From: DATDVH01 sp035290045
GTDB taxonomy: Bacteria; Patescibacteriota; Microgenomatia; UBA1406; HO2-37-13b
Reading direction: 5' to 3'
Length of the DNA stretch: 19,594 nucleotides
NCBI GenBank assembly: GCA_035290045.1
Contig: DATDVH010000053.1
Location: 1-19,594, forward strand
Shown here: positions 1 to 7,727 of the stretch, piece after piece
Position numbering within the stretch: the stretch's first letter is position 1
Layout of the letters: every line of letters starts with the position of its first letter
The notes under the pieces: model-generated
Seen by the model: the letters and a program-made list of their open reading frames with translations, nothing else
Told to the model about the DNA's origin: nothing
Database searches by the model: none
Program-made: the position numbers and the translations under genes

Positions 1-174
1 CAAGCTCCTCTTGCTATAGGAAAAAAAGGTATCAATGTCAATCTGGCCTCTCAACTTACAGGATATGAGATTGATATTATCCAAACCCCAAAAATACCAC
101 CTGCTGAAATCCAACCTGAATCTAAAAAAAAAGTTATTGAACCAAAACAATCTACCCAAAACCAAGAAAAATAA
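1..174 (+). CDS. nusA: Transcription termination/antitermination factor NusA, C-terminal end (partial)
   Basis: The first frame is open from the window edge to a TAA at 172-174 (57 codons seen). It contains AIGKKGINVNLASQLTGYEI, the GxxG loop and following helix of the second KH domain of NusA. NusA binds RNA polymerase and nascent RNA and modulates pausing and termination. After the KH fold comes a short Lys/Gln/Pro-rich tail, so there is no C-terminal acidic repeat domain as in E. coli NusA. It lies 19 bp upstream of infB, the standard nusA-infB order. Only the 3' end is in the window. The identification is firm because motif and neighbour agree. Confidence 0.9.
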   Translation, partial: QAPLAIGKKGINVNLASQLTGYEIDIIQTPKIPPAEIQPESKKKVIEPKQSTQNQEK

Positions 175-193
175 TTTTTAATTTTAATTTATT

Positions 194-1669
194 ATGTCAA
201 CAATAACGTATCGTCCACCGGTAATCGTTATTTTAGGACATGTAGATCATGGGAAAACAACTCTTTTAGATTATATTAGAAAAACAAATCATGCCACAAA
301 AGAGATAGGAGGTATCACGCAAAGCATTGGGGCTTATGAAGTAGATGTGCCTATCAAAGGATATGCAACCTCAAAAATAACCTTTATTGACACTCCCGGT
401 CATGAAGCATTTAGTCAATTGCGTGCACGAGGAGCTCATGTAGCAGATATAGCTCTTCTGATCATTGATGCAGTTGACTCCATGATGCCTCAAACTATTG
501 AAGCAATTGCACATATACAATCAGCGAAAATCCCCATGATTGTCGTAATCAATAAAGTAGATCTTCCTGGAGCGCGTATTGAAAAAGTTAAAAACGATTT
601 AGTCCAACATAATGTCATGATTGAAGGATTAGGAGGCGATATTCCAGTAGCTGCCATATCTGCTCAAAAGGGAACTGGGATAGAAGATCTTCTTGAGACA
701 ATTTTAATAATTGCAGAAGAAAAAAAATTCACATTTTCAGAAAGTAATCCAGTGCAAGGAACAATCATTGAATCAAGAAAAGACCGTCAAGGCCATGGAG
801 CATCAGTCATTCTCAGTGATGGATGTCTTCGGATCGGAGATATACTATATGCAGGCTCCGAACAAGTTAAAGTCAAATCATTGATCAGTAGTGAGGGAAC
901 ACATCTCAAAAAAGTCTATCCCTCCACTCCATTTCTCTTATTCGGATTCAATCAAATTCCTAAAGTAGGAATCATGATTACTACCACTATCCCAAAAAAA
1001 GAATTAGTAAATCCTGATACAATCATAGAGTCGCCGTATAGAGACAATAATGAATATGTGAAAACCCTGCTCAATCAAAAAAAAGAAAATAAAAAACTAC
1101 GACTGATACTCAAAACTACTACTCAAGGATCACTTGATGCAATACTGAATACTGTCGGTAAAAATGAAACTATTTCAGTCATACTTGCAACCATCGGAGA
1201 TATTACTAAATCAGATATTTTTTTGGCAAAATCAACAAACGCGATCATCATAGGATTCTCTGTCCGATTAGAAAAAAACATAGTACAACTTGCCGAGCAG
1301 GAAAAAGTAGTGATCAAAACATATGATCTTATCTATAAACTACTTGAAGAACTCACTGAAGTATCAACTCTTTTGAACGAAAAAGAAAAAAAATTAAAAC
1401 AATTGAAAGGTGAAGCAAAAATATTAGCGCAATTTATCATTGATAAAGAACGAGTATCTGGAGTAAAAATTATAAAAGGCAAACTAAATATCAATGATAC
1501 TCTTGAAATATATCGCAATAATAATCTTATAGGAAAAACAAAAATTGCCTCGCTTAAAAAACGAGCACACTCTGTTGATGAAGTAAAGAAAAATGATGAG
1601 GCAGGTATTATATTTTACCCACAACTTGACTTTCTCATAGGTGATATGATAAAATCTTATAGTATATGA
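194..1669 (+). CDS. infB: Translation initiation factor IF-2, short form
   Basis: This GTPase delivers fMet-tRNA to the 30S subunit and promotes subunit joining. All G motifs are visible: GHVDHGKT (residues 15-22), the switch I region around EIGGITQSIGAYEV, DTPGH (66-70), NKVD (120-123) and SAQKG (156-160). A beta-barrel domain II follows at about 190-260, then the C1 region at about 280-385 and the fMet-tRNA-binding C2 domain up to residue 491. The protein begins only about eight residues before the G domain, so the whole N-terminal extension of typical IF-2 (usually 700-900 aa) is absent. ATG 194 is the first start after nusA and no Shine-Dalgarno is visible (upstream is all A/T). The 3' end overlaps the next gene by ATGA, suggesting translational coupling. 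Confidence 0.97.
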   Translation: MSTITYRPPVIVILGHVDHGKTTLLDYIRKTNHATKEIGGITQSIGAYEVDVPIKGYATSKITFIDTPGHEAFSQLRARGAHVADIALLIIDAVDSMMPQTIEAIAHIQSAKIPMIVVINKVDLPGARIEKVKNDLVQHNVMIEGLGGDIPVAAISAQKGTGIEDLLETILIIAEEKKFTFSESNPVQGTIIESRKDRQGHGASVILSDGCLRIGDILYAGSEQVKVKSLISSEGTHLKKVYPSTPFLLFGFNQIPKVGIMITTTIPKKELVNPDTIIESPYRDNNEYVKTLLNQKKENKKLRLILKTTTQGSLDAILNTVGKNETISVILATIGDITKSDIFLAKSTNAIIIGFSVRLEKNIVQLAEQEKVVIKTYDLIYKLLEELTEVSTLLNEKEKKLKQLKGEAKILAQFIIDKERVSGVKIIKGKLNINDTLEIYRNNNLIGKTKIASLKKRAHSVDEVKKNDEAGIIFYPQLDFLIGDMIKSYSI

Positions 1670-2544
1670 ATACTAACACTGACAGCGTTCGTATTGTCGG
1701 CCTTATTAACAAAAATAACTCATGTGCTATCTGTCTCAATATGAACCCTAATATTGATACTATAGCGGCTGGACTTTCATTATATCTTGGACTCATCGCT
1801 TTAGGGAAAAATGTATCTATTGCCGTCTCCACTCCCATACCTGACGAGATACCTCTTGTCGGCAAGGATAAAATATACCAAACCATCTCAACAAAGGGTG
1901 ATAGTCTAGTAATCTCATTTCCTTATATTGAAGGAGCTATTGATAAAGTAACCTATACTATTGAGAATGGTTTTTTTAATCTACTTGTACAACCAAAAGA
2001 AACGATTCATAAACTCAATCCTTCTCAAGTAAATTATAGCTATACCGGTGGAAAAATTGAGACCATCATCACCCTTGACACGCCTGCGTTACACTATCTT
2101 GGAGAATTGTATAGCGCCAACCAGGAAAATTTTGCGGGAAAAGATATTATCAATATTGATCGCCATGCCACCAACACTCAATTCGGCACTCTGAATATTA
2201 TTGAAAAAAATGCATCATCAACCTCTGAAATCATTCTTCGCATACTTCAAGCTCTTTCAATTGAGATTACTCCAGATATAGCAACCAATTTATATACTGG
2301 CATTCGCGTCTCAACGAATAATTTTACTGCGTACTCAGTCAACGCAACCACATTTGAAAATAGCGCGTTCCTCCTCAAATCAGGCGCAGTGAAAAAATTG
2401 CCGGCGTCTTCCACTCCTCCATCTTTTCATGAAAAGTCAGCCCTACCTAAAGAATTTATTGAACACAAAGAAAACAGCGAAGAGACAACTCCTCAAGACT
2501 GGTTAAAACCCAAGATATTCAAAGGCTCATCAAATCTTGTATAA
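1666..2544 (+). CDS. DHH-superfamily phosphoesterase-like protein with degraded active site
   Basis: A 292-aa protein coupled to infB by a 4-bp ATGA overlap, in the place where rbfA and nrnA usually follow. The fold is recognisable from the spacing of DHH motifs, but most metal ligands have changed. Motif I, normally HxxPDxDA, reads NMNPNIDTI (25-33). Motif II Asp is kept in LDTP (Asp138). The DHH signature reads DRH (165-167), within NIDRHATNTQFG. The GIVTDTGSF-type motif IV reads GIRVSTNNF (212-220), with Ser for Asp. The C-terminal DHHA1 domain and its GGHxxAAG motif are missing; instead there is a polar tail from about residue 240. NrnA-type enzymes degrade nanoRNA and pAp. I infer a catalytically dead or strongly altered relative whose role is unknown. 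Confidence 0.75.
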   Translation: MNTNTDSVRIVGLINKNNSCAICLNMNPNIDTIAAGLSLYLGLIALGKNVSIAVSTPIPDEIPLVGKDKIYQTISTKGDSLVISFPYIEGAIDKVTYTIENGFFNLLVQPKETIHKLNPSQVNYSYTGGKIETIITLDTPALHYLGELYSANQENFAGKDIINIDRHATNTQFGTLNIIEKNASSTSEIILRILQALSIEITPDIATNLYTGIRVSTNNFTAYSVNATTFENSAFLLKSGAVKKLPASSTPPSFHEKSALPKEFIEHKENSEETTPQDWLKPKIFKGSSNLV

Positions 2545-2566
2545 ACATACTCCTTTTTAGTATACT
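2537..2566 (+). promoter_or_regulatory. Possible sigma70-type promoter for rmuC
   Basis: TATACT at 2561-2566 lies 6 bp before the rmuC ATG (2573), with a weak TTGTAT at 2537-2542 and an 18-bp spacer. Transcription would begin at or next to the start codon, giving a leaderless message. The -10 matches the hexamer used by both hicBA promoters. The -35 matches consensus at only three positions. Confidence 0.45.
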
Positions 2567-2572
2567 CATATT

Positions 2573-3568
2573 ATGCAATCTCTTATTCTCATCATCGGTT
2601 TTCTCATCATCGCTTTTTCCGTTTCTCTTTTTTTTATCAAAAAATGGATGAGTGAAATGCTTCAAAAAACAAAACCCTCTGAAGATCTCATTGAATGGCT
2701 CAAAAGCGTCTCAACGCGTATGGAGACTTCAACCGCACAGGTTGATCAAAAGCTGACAGACAACATGAAGAATTTTAACCAAAGACTTGATAAAGCCGCT
2801 TTTATCATCGCACAAGTGCAGAAAAACATCGGCGAATTTTCTGAGATAGGGAGGTCTATGAAAGACTTACAAGAGCTTTTGCAATCTCCCAAACTGCGAG
2901 GAAATATTGGCGAAACCATTTTAACTGAATTACTGACTCAATATCTCCCAAAAGAAATTTTTGCACTCCAACATACATTCACAAGCGGAGTAACCGTTGA
3001 TGCTATCATCAAGACAACGCAAGGACTCATCCCTATTGATGCCAAATTCCCCATTGATAATTTTCGCAAGATGATACGTGAGGAAACAGAACAACAAAGA
3101 GAGAAATACAAGAAGGAGTTTGTCCGCGATGTCAGAAAACATATTCATGATATTTCGCGAAAATATATCCAACCGTCAGAAAAAACAGTTGATTATGCGC
3201 TGATGTATATCCCCTCTGAAGCCATTTTTTATGAGATCATCAACACGCTTGAACTTTTTGAGTATGCGCATCAAGAACGCGTCCTCATTGTCTCACCTAT
3301 GAGTTTTTATGCATATCTCAAAGTGATTTTAATGTCTCATCAAGGACAACATATTGAGAAGCGCGCGCGGGAAATAGCCACGATCCTTGCGAGTCTTAAG
3401 ACAGATTATTCAAAAGCTGATGAATCTCTTTCAACACTGAATAGACATATTACAAATGCGTATAATCAAGTCAGTGTCGTCTCAAAATTTTTCATTGGAT
3501 TTGGTCAAAAATTGACCATGACAGAACTACTTGAAAAGGAAAATGAAACAAAAAAACTACCGTCATAA
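2573..3568 (+). CDS. rmuC: DNA recombination protein RmuC homologue
   Basis: RmuC proteins limit inversions between short inverted repeats and belong to the PD-(D/E)XK nuclease superfamily. The 331-aa protein has an N-terminal membrane segment (about 3-22), a coiled-coil stretch (about 45-105), then the conserved core: LRGNIGE (108-114), TVDAII (141-146), IPIDAKFP (153-160) and the YIPSEAIF block. Glu114, Asp143, Asp156 and Lys158 fit the nuclease residues. It is shorter than E. coli RmuC (475 aa), mostly in the coiled coil and the C-terminus. It lies 28 bp after the DHH gene, behind a possible promoter of its own, and its 3' end overlaps the next gene. No Shine-Dalgarno is present. Confidence 0.93.
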   Translation: MQSLILIIGFLIIAFSVSLFFIKKWMSEMLQKTKPSEDLIEWLKSVSTRMETSTAQVDQKLTDNMKNFNQRLDKAAFIIAQVQKNIGEFSEIGRSMKDLQELLQSPKLRGNIGETILTELLTQYLPKEIFALQHTFTSGVTVDAIIKTTQGLIPIDAKFPIDNFRKMIREETEQQREKYKKEFVRDVRKHIHDISRKYIQPSEKTVDYALMYIPSEAIFYEIINTLELFEYAHQERVLIVSPMSFYAYLKVILMSHQGQHIEKRAREIATILASLKTDYSKADESLSTLNRHITNAYNQVSVVSKFFIGFGQKLTMTELLEKENETKKLPS

Positions 3569-4826
3569 TTTTGTGCTTACATTTATCGTTTCTGTAATGA
3601 TTGGATTCTTTTTTTTGTACTTTGTATCTCATACAAATGCTGAAGTACGGATAAACGAAATTTATCCTGCTCCTAAAAGCGGAAGTGGAGAAACTGAATG
3701 GATAGAACTATATAATGATGAGGACACTGTTATAGATTTATCAAGCTATACTCTTAACGATGAAAAAGAAACTCCAATAAAAATTCTTCAAACGAATATT
3801 GCGCCGTATGAGTTTATTATCGTAGAGACATCGTCAGTATTAAACAATAGCGGCGATACTATTTATTTAAAAAATAATTCAATGGATATAGAACAAGTTG
3901 CTTATGCGGCGTTTGATGAGAAAAAATCATTTATCAGATGTCCAGACGGAAACGGAACATGGGTTACTTCAACAACACAAACAAAACAAGTATCTAATCA
4001 AAACGTGTGTTTACTTTTGATTCCAACTCCAACAATCACTCCAACTATCACTCCTTTAATAGAGACAGTGCAACCAACCGTAACTCCTACTCCAACTACC
4101 ATACCTATTTCTCACAATAATATTTTCATCTCAGAAGTCATGCCATATCCCGAAGATAATAATTCAGAATGGATAGAGATATATAACAATAATGACTTTT
4201 CTGTTTCTTTGGATAATTGGTATATTGACGATGGGGAAAATACTGGATCATCTCCGAAGTTATTTACTATAAACATAGCTTCAAAACAATATATAGTTAT
4301 TGACGTGTCTCTTTTTAATAATGACGGCGACATCGTGCGACTGCTTGATTTCAATAAAGCTGAAAAAGATAGCTTTTCTTATACTAACGCCGCCAAAGGA
4401 AAAACATATGGTCGCACTTCCTTTCCATCAAATAATTTTTGTGAGCAAGATCCGACAAAAGGAACCTTCAATAACGCATGTAGACAGACAATTTCCCTCA
4501 CCCCAGCACCTTCCCTCACTCCCACCTCCTCTCCAACTCATACGATTGCTCCCACTCAACCGCCTCCATCACCCACCGCATTCTTCACATTTGCTCAAGC
4601 ACCGATTATTGTTGATTCTCATATAAGTAACAACACTGATATAATTACTACGGATACTCCTGTACTCCCCTCTCAAGGATCGGTACTTTCTGCACAAACT
4701 CAACACGATAATACAAACCTAAAATCGTATGCTTTTGGACTATCATCAAGCTCAGCGCTTATTTCATTAGTGAATATCGGCAACATTATACGAAAAATAA
4801 TACAACGTTTGAAATTTAATCTGTGA
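3543..4826 (+). CDS. Secreted/anchored protein with two lamin-tail domains
   Basis: I place the start at ATG 3543 (427 aa), preceded by AAAAGGAAA; a TTG at 3531 is also possible. The N-terminus is a signal peptide or anchor (about 11-33, hydrophobic, ending near HTNAEV). Two lamin-tail (LTD) domains follow, at about 35-140 and 193-312. Each opens with an INEI or ISEV strand and carries the diagnostic WIELYN or WIEIYN. The linkers are Thr/Pro-rich (161-188 and 318-347), typical of exposed cell-surface spacers. A hydrophobic stretch (about 398-414) followed by basic residues ends the protein and could be a C-terminal anchor. Bacterial LTD proteins are extracellular and often linked to envelope or nuclease proteins; the exact role here is unknown. 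The start overlaps rmuC by 26 bp. Confidence 0.85.
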   Translation: MKQKNYRHNFVLTFIVSVMIGFFFLYFVSHTNAEVRINEIYPAPKSGSGETEWIELYNDEDTVIDLSSYTLNDEKETPIKILQTNIAPYEFIIVETSSVLNNSGDTIYLKNNSMDIEQVAYAAFDEKKSFIRCPDGNGTWVTSTTQTKQVSNQNVCLLLIPTPTITPTITPLIETVQPTVTPTPTTIPISHNNIFISEVMPYPEDNNSEWIEIYNNNDFSVSLDNWYIDDGENTGSSPKLFTINIASKQYIVIDVSLFNNDGDIVRLLDFNKAEKDSFSYTNAAKGKTYGRTSFPSNNFCEQDPTKGTFNNACRQTISLTPAPSLTPTSSPTHTIAPTQPPPSPTAFFTFAQAPIIVDSHISNNTDIITTDTPVLPSQGSVLSAQTQHDNTNLKSYAFGLSSSSALISLVNIGNIIRKIIQRLKFNL

Positions 4827-4827
4827 T

Positions 4828-5223
4828 ATGAAATTGATAAAAAATTTTGTTATCTATTGGATACCACCACTCCTGTGGATGAGCACAATATTTTATTTTT
4901 CTTCACAACCTCATTTTAATATTTCTTCAGAAACAACGCTTGATTTTATATTGTTTAAAATACTTCATATGATTGAATATGGATTTTTATATTTTTTACT
5001 CTTTCGCGCACTCTATAAAACAGGTTCATATACGCTTCCTGAGATATTCCTTCTCACTTTTATTATCGGAGCTCTCTATGCCATATCAGATGAATATCAT
5101 CAGTCATTTGTCCCTACTCGTGAAGGAAAAATGAGAGATGTCCTCATAGATATAGGAGGGATAACTATCGTATACTGGTATATGAAAAATAACTTTGCTC
5201 GCATTAAAAAATATGTGGTATAA
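4828..5223 (+). CDS. VanZ-like family membrane protein
   Basis: A 131-aa integral membrane protein with about four hydrophobic segments. The VanZ signature is clear at 88-108: DEYHQSFVPTR, then a stretch ending in RDVLID and a Gly-Gly pair. VanZ gives low-level teicoplanin resistance in enterococci, but in most bacteria, and probably here, the role is general and undefined at the envelope. The start lies one base after the lamin-tail gene's stop and the 3' end overlaps the CAP gene by 11 bp, so the three are probably co-translated. No clear Shine-Dalgarno precedes the ATG. Confidence 0.88.
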   Translation: MKLIKNFVIYWIPPLLWMSTIFYFSSQPHFNISSETTLDFILFKILHMIEYGFLYFLLFRALYKTGSYTLPEIFLLTFIIGALYAISDEYHQSFVPTREGKMRDVLIDIGGITIVYWYMKNNFARIKKYVV

Positions 5224-6046
5224 CTTTTTTCACCATTTACTTATCCCATCAGAAAAGAATAATTATCGCGCTCGGCTGCTTCATCTTCATTCTCTCACGA
5301 TATATATAATCTTTTTCTTTGGCATTATTATGATCTATAAAAGCACATCAGCAGGATTTTCCACAGGAAAAGTATTGGGGATAGCCACTCATATTACAAC
5401 TCAAGAATTGATCCAAGAAGTCAATGGTGAACGGATCAAAAAAGGCTTGTATCCTCTCACGCATAATCCCAAACTTGAAAAGGCGGCGTATGATAAAGCA
5501 AAAAATATGTTTCAATATAATTACTGGGCTCATTACGGTCCTGACGGTTCAACTCCATGGGATTTTATCCGAGCGGAAGGATATGAATATGAATATGCGG
5601 GAGAGAATCTCGCGAAAGATTTTATGTTCTCACAGAATGTAGTTGACGCATGGATGGCATCTCCCACTCACCGAGAGAATATTCTCCGTGACCGCTATAC
5701 AGAAGTTGGTTTTGCTGTAGTTGATGGGACATTGCAGGGCTTGCCAACCACACTTGTCGTACAGATATTTGGCACTCCTTTTCTGACAAAAAACGAATCT
5801 CATACGAAAGTACTCGCTGAATCATACACACCCACACATACTTATTTTGGGTATACTTTGAAAAAAATATCATTCAACTCTGGTCTTCTTTTCCTTGTAC
5901 TTTTATTTCTGGTGTTGATCATTGATCTTTACTATGCGTATAGGATGCGGCTTGTCAGAATAACTGGTAAAACTCTGGCTCATGCACTCTTTTTTATTAT
6001 TATTATGACCGCTCTACTCATCACGGCAAAAGGAACAATATTATGA
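5213..6046 (+). CDS. CAP/SCP (YkwD-type) domain protein with membrane anchors
   Basis: I take ATG 5213 as start (277 aa); a TTG at 5195 would add six residues. An N-terminal membrane segment (about 28-43) precedes an extracellular CAP domain (about 63-190). Its family residues are visible: His107 in WAHYGPDG, Glu131 in YAGENLA, and WMASPTHRENIL (147-158) with His153. After the domain come two further hydrophobic segments (about 224-242 and 256-271), unusual since many CAP proteins are simply secreted. CAP domains bind lipids or cell-wall ligands and some may be proteases; no activity can be assigned here. It overlaps VanZ upstream and the next gene by ATGA. Confidence 0.88.
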   Translation: MWYNFFHHLLIPSEKNNYRARLLHLHSLTIYIIFFFGIIMIYKSTSAGFSTGKVLGIATHITTQELIQEVNGERIKKGLYPLTHNPKLEKAAYDKAKNMFQYNYWAHYGPDGSTPWDFIRAEGYEYEYAGENLAKDFMFSQNVVDAWMASPTHRENILRDRYTEVGFAVVDGTLQGLPTTLVVQIFGTPFLTKNESHTKVLAESYTPTHTYFGYTLKKISFNSGLLFLVLLFLVLIIDLYYAYRMRLVRITGKTLAHALFFIIIMTALLITAKGTIL

Positions 6047-6333
6047 GCAAAAAAGACAGCTTTATCCGATATATCGCAAACGAAATAAAAATACATATTT
6101 TTGAATATTTATTACTGACTACTATCGCAGTATTTTTCGTTTTTTTGCTTTCTCTTTTCAAAGGAGAGAGTCAAAGTCAATTTATAATCATGGTTTTTTT
6201 TGCCATAACATATCTTGCATGGGGGATCATCCATCACATCATTCACCACACCTTTCATCTGAAAATTGTGATAGAATATATACTGATTGCGGCATTAGGA
6301 ATATTTTTGTTACAAATTCTTTTACTGCTATAA
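6043..6333 (+). CDS. Small hypothetical membrane protein
   Basis: A 96-aa protein with three predicted membrane segments (about 19-40, 47-66 and 75-96) and a His-rich loop (HHIIHHTFH). I do not recognise a family. The ATG overlaps the CAP gene stop as ATGA and has one of the few plausible Shine-Dalgarno sequences in the window (AAAGGA, 8 bp upstream). Position and coupling suggest it works with the CAP and VanZ-like membrane proteins. Confidence 0.7.
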   Translation: MSKKDSFIRYIANEIKIHIFEYLLLTTIAVFFVFLLSLFKGESQSQFIIMVFFAITYLAWGIIHHIIHHTFHLKIVIEYILIAALGIFLLQILLLL

Positions 6334-6372
6334 ACAAAAAACTTTGATGTTGTGCAGGTTGCGCGAGGCATT

Positions 6373-7110
6373 ATGAAAGGAGTTATTCTTGCAGGAGGTC
6401 TTGCAACACGTCTGTATCCATTAACGTACGCGACCAACAAACATCTTCTCCCTATCTATAACAAACCAATGGTATTTTATCCTATTCAGACTCTTGTATC
6501 AGCGGGAATCACTGAGATACTCATTGTGGTATCAGGTCCTCACGCTGGGCATTTCATCAGCGTCTTGAAAAATGGTACGCATCTTGGTGTGACGCATTTA
6601 GAATACGCCTATCAGGAAAATCCAAAAGGAGGTATTGCTGACGCTCTTTCTCTTGCTGAGAAATTTGTGGATACAGAGGATACCGCAGTCATACTGGGAG
6701 ATAATACGACTGACGCAGTAATCAAAAAAGCAGTAACGACATTCAAAAAAGGTGCGCTTATATTCCTCAAAAAAGTGCCCGATCCTACGCGATTTGGCGT
6801 ACCGCGATTTGATCCAAAAGATCCATCAAAAATAAAGGAAATCATTGAAAAACCAGAAAAAGCTCCCTCTGATTATGCCGTCACAGGATTGTATATATAT
6901 GACCACCGTGTTTTTTCATATATCAGAAAATGCTCACCTTCACACCGCAATGAACTTGAAATTACTGATGTGAATAATTACTATATCAAAGACGGATCGC
7001 TTCGCTGGGCAGAGCTTGATGGCTATTGGCTTGATGCCGGCACCTTCAAAACGCTCTTTTCAGCCAACATCTACTGGGCGAAAAAGGCTGGAATCACGGT
7101 TGAAAATTGA
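6373..7110 (+). CDS. RmlA-type sugar-1-phosphate nucleotidyltransferase
   Basis: The enzyme transfers a nucleotidyl group (dTTP or UTP) to a sugar 1-phosphate, as in dTDP-glucose synthesis for surface polysaccharide. The 245-aa protein has the GGLATRLYPLT nucleotide loop (8-18; usual GGSGTRLYP), KHLLPIYNKPM (23-33), metal-binding Asp110 in ILGDN, IIEKP (157-161) and WLDAGT (219-224). It lacks the C-terminal helical part of the 290-aa RmlA, as short forms in archaea and CPR bacteria do. I chose ATG 6373 over GTG 6352 because family members begin MKGVILAGG. The last codons overlap the -35 of the hicBA promoter. No other sugar gene is nearby, so the exact substrate is uncertain. Confidence 0.87.
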   Translation: MKGVILAGGLATRLYPLTYATNKHLLPIYNKPMVFYPIQTLVSAGITEILIVVSGPHAGHFISVLKNGTHLGVTHLEYAYQENPKGGIADALSLAEKFVDTEDTAVILGDNTTDAVIKKAVTTFKKGALIFLKKVPDPTRFGVPRFDPKDPSKIKEIIEKPEKAPSDYAVTGLYIYDHRVFSYIRKCSPSHRNELEITDVNNYYIKDGSLRWAELDGYWLDAGTFKTLFSANIYWAKKAGITVEN

Positions 7111-7128
7111 TTATTCATCGTATATACT
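7100..7128 (+). promoter_or_regulatory. Promoter of first hicBA pair
   Basis: TTGAAA (7100-7105), a 17-bp spacer and TATACT (7123-7128). The -35 overlaps the end of the nucleotidyltransferase gene. The predicted start near 7135 gives a leader of about 45 nt before hicB. The same elements with the same spacing recur before the second pair, which strengthens the call. Confidence 0.65.
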
Positions 7129-7132
7129 GTAT
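7100..7132 (+). repeat. Promoter-containing direct repeat, copy 1 (copy 2 at 7685-7717)
   Basis: The 33 bases at 7100-7132 and 7685-7717 match at 29 positions without gaps. Differences fall at positions 8, 16, 17 and 21, all in the spacer between the -35 and -10. The repeat covers the whole promoter of each hicBA pair. Confidence 0.85.
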
Positions 7133-7161
7133 TCCAACACACCTTAACACCTTTGTATTTT

Positions 7162-7193
7162 TACTGTATCTATAAAAGTATGAAAACTCAAAA
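7162..7193 (+). repeat. Start-region direct repeat, copy 1 (copy 2 at 7710-7741)
   Basis: A perfect 32-bp repeat beginning TACTGTATCTATAAAAGT and running through the hicB start codon into MKTQK. The second copy is at 7710-7741. The region has an imperfect dyad (TACT at one end, AGTA at the other) and could be the operator for autoregulation; that is inference. Confidence 0.85.
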
Positions 7194-7440
7194 AAAAACA
7201 AAAATAAAGAAAATATTAGAGTATCTTGCAATGTTTGAGGAAGAAAAAGAAGGCGGATTCTCTGTATGGATTCCAGATTTACCAGGATGCGCCTCTCAAG
7301 GAGAAACATTTGAGGAGGCATTAGCAAACATCAAAGAAGCGGCAGAACTGTATCTTGAAGACGATCCTGCAACCATTGATGAAGATGATTACGACTATAA
7401 AAAACAATTTGCTGTACCAGTAAAAATATCGTATGCCTAA
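7180..7440 (+). CDS. hicB: HicB-family antitoxin (first pair)
   Basis: HicB binds and neutralises the HicA RNase. This 86-aa protein has the HicB/UPF0150 core: MFEEEKEGGFSVWIPDLPGC, then QGETFEEALANIKEAAELYLE (to residue 60), and an acidic tail. I set the start at ATG 7180 because the second copy is identical there. No Arc/ribbon-helix-helix or HTH domain follows the core, so DNA binding, if any, is not explained by a known domain. It precedes hicA, the reverse of the canonical hicAB order, and overlaps it by 8 bp. No Shine-Dalgarno is present. Confidence 0.9.
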   Translation: MKTQKKTKIKKILEYLAMFEEEKEGGFSVWIPDLPGCASQGETFEEALANIKEAAELYLEDDPATIDEDDYDYKKQFAVPVKISYA

Positions 7441-7663
7441 ACTTCCTCAAGTATCCGCAACAGATTTAATACGTGCATTCAGAAAAATCAAATTTGAGAT
7501 AGTTCATCAAAGGGGAAGTCATATTAAAATGAAAAACCAATCAGGAGAAACTGTAACAATTCCAAATTATAAAATCATCAAAAAAGGAACACTTAAGAAA
7601 GGCATATTGAATCCATTACACATGACGGTTGAACAATTCATTCATTTGTTGAAAAATAAATAA
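7433..7663 (+). CDS. hicA: HicA-family mRNA interferase toxin (first pair)
   Basis: A 76-aa dsRBD-like toxin that cleaves mRNA when free of HicB. It has the family pattern PKLPQVSATDLIRAFRK, QRGSH (catalytic His30), TIPNYK and KKGTLKKGIL. The region usually reading VPxH has IPNY, so the second conserved His is Tyr46; His30 is retained, so activity remains possible. The start overlaps hicB by 8 bp, consistent with coupled translation. It has diverged strongly from the second HicA. Confidence 0.88.
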   Translation: MPKLPQVSATDLIRAFRKIKFEIVHQRGSHIKMKNQSGETVTIPNYKIIKKGTLKKGILNPLHMTVEQFIHLLKNK

Positions 7664-7684
7664 AATATCGTGTAAGGCTTACGA

Positions 7685-7713
7685 TTGAAAAGTGATTATA
7701 GATCATATATACT
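7685..7713 (+). promoter_or_regulatory. Promoter of second hicBA pair
   Basis: TTGAAA (7685-7690), a 17-bp spacer and TATACT (7708-7713), the duplicate of the first promoter. The predicted start near 7720 leaves only about 8 nt before the hicB ATG at 7728. A short imperfect dyad (ATCG..TAAG / CTTACGAT) covers 7667-7685, just upstream and touching the -35. Confidence 0.65.
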
Positions 7714-7727
7714 GTATCTATAAAAGT

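Noticed and set aside
4300..4626. 108-codon open frame overlapping the lamin-tail gene on the same strand
   Set aside because: It lies wholly inside the lamin-tail gene in another phase; the host gene has clear domain motifs and this one has none.
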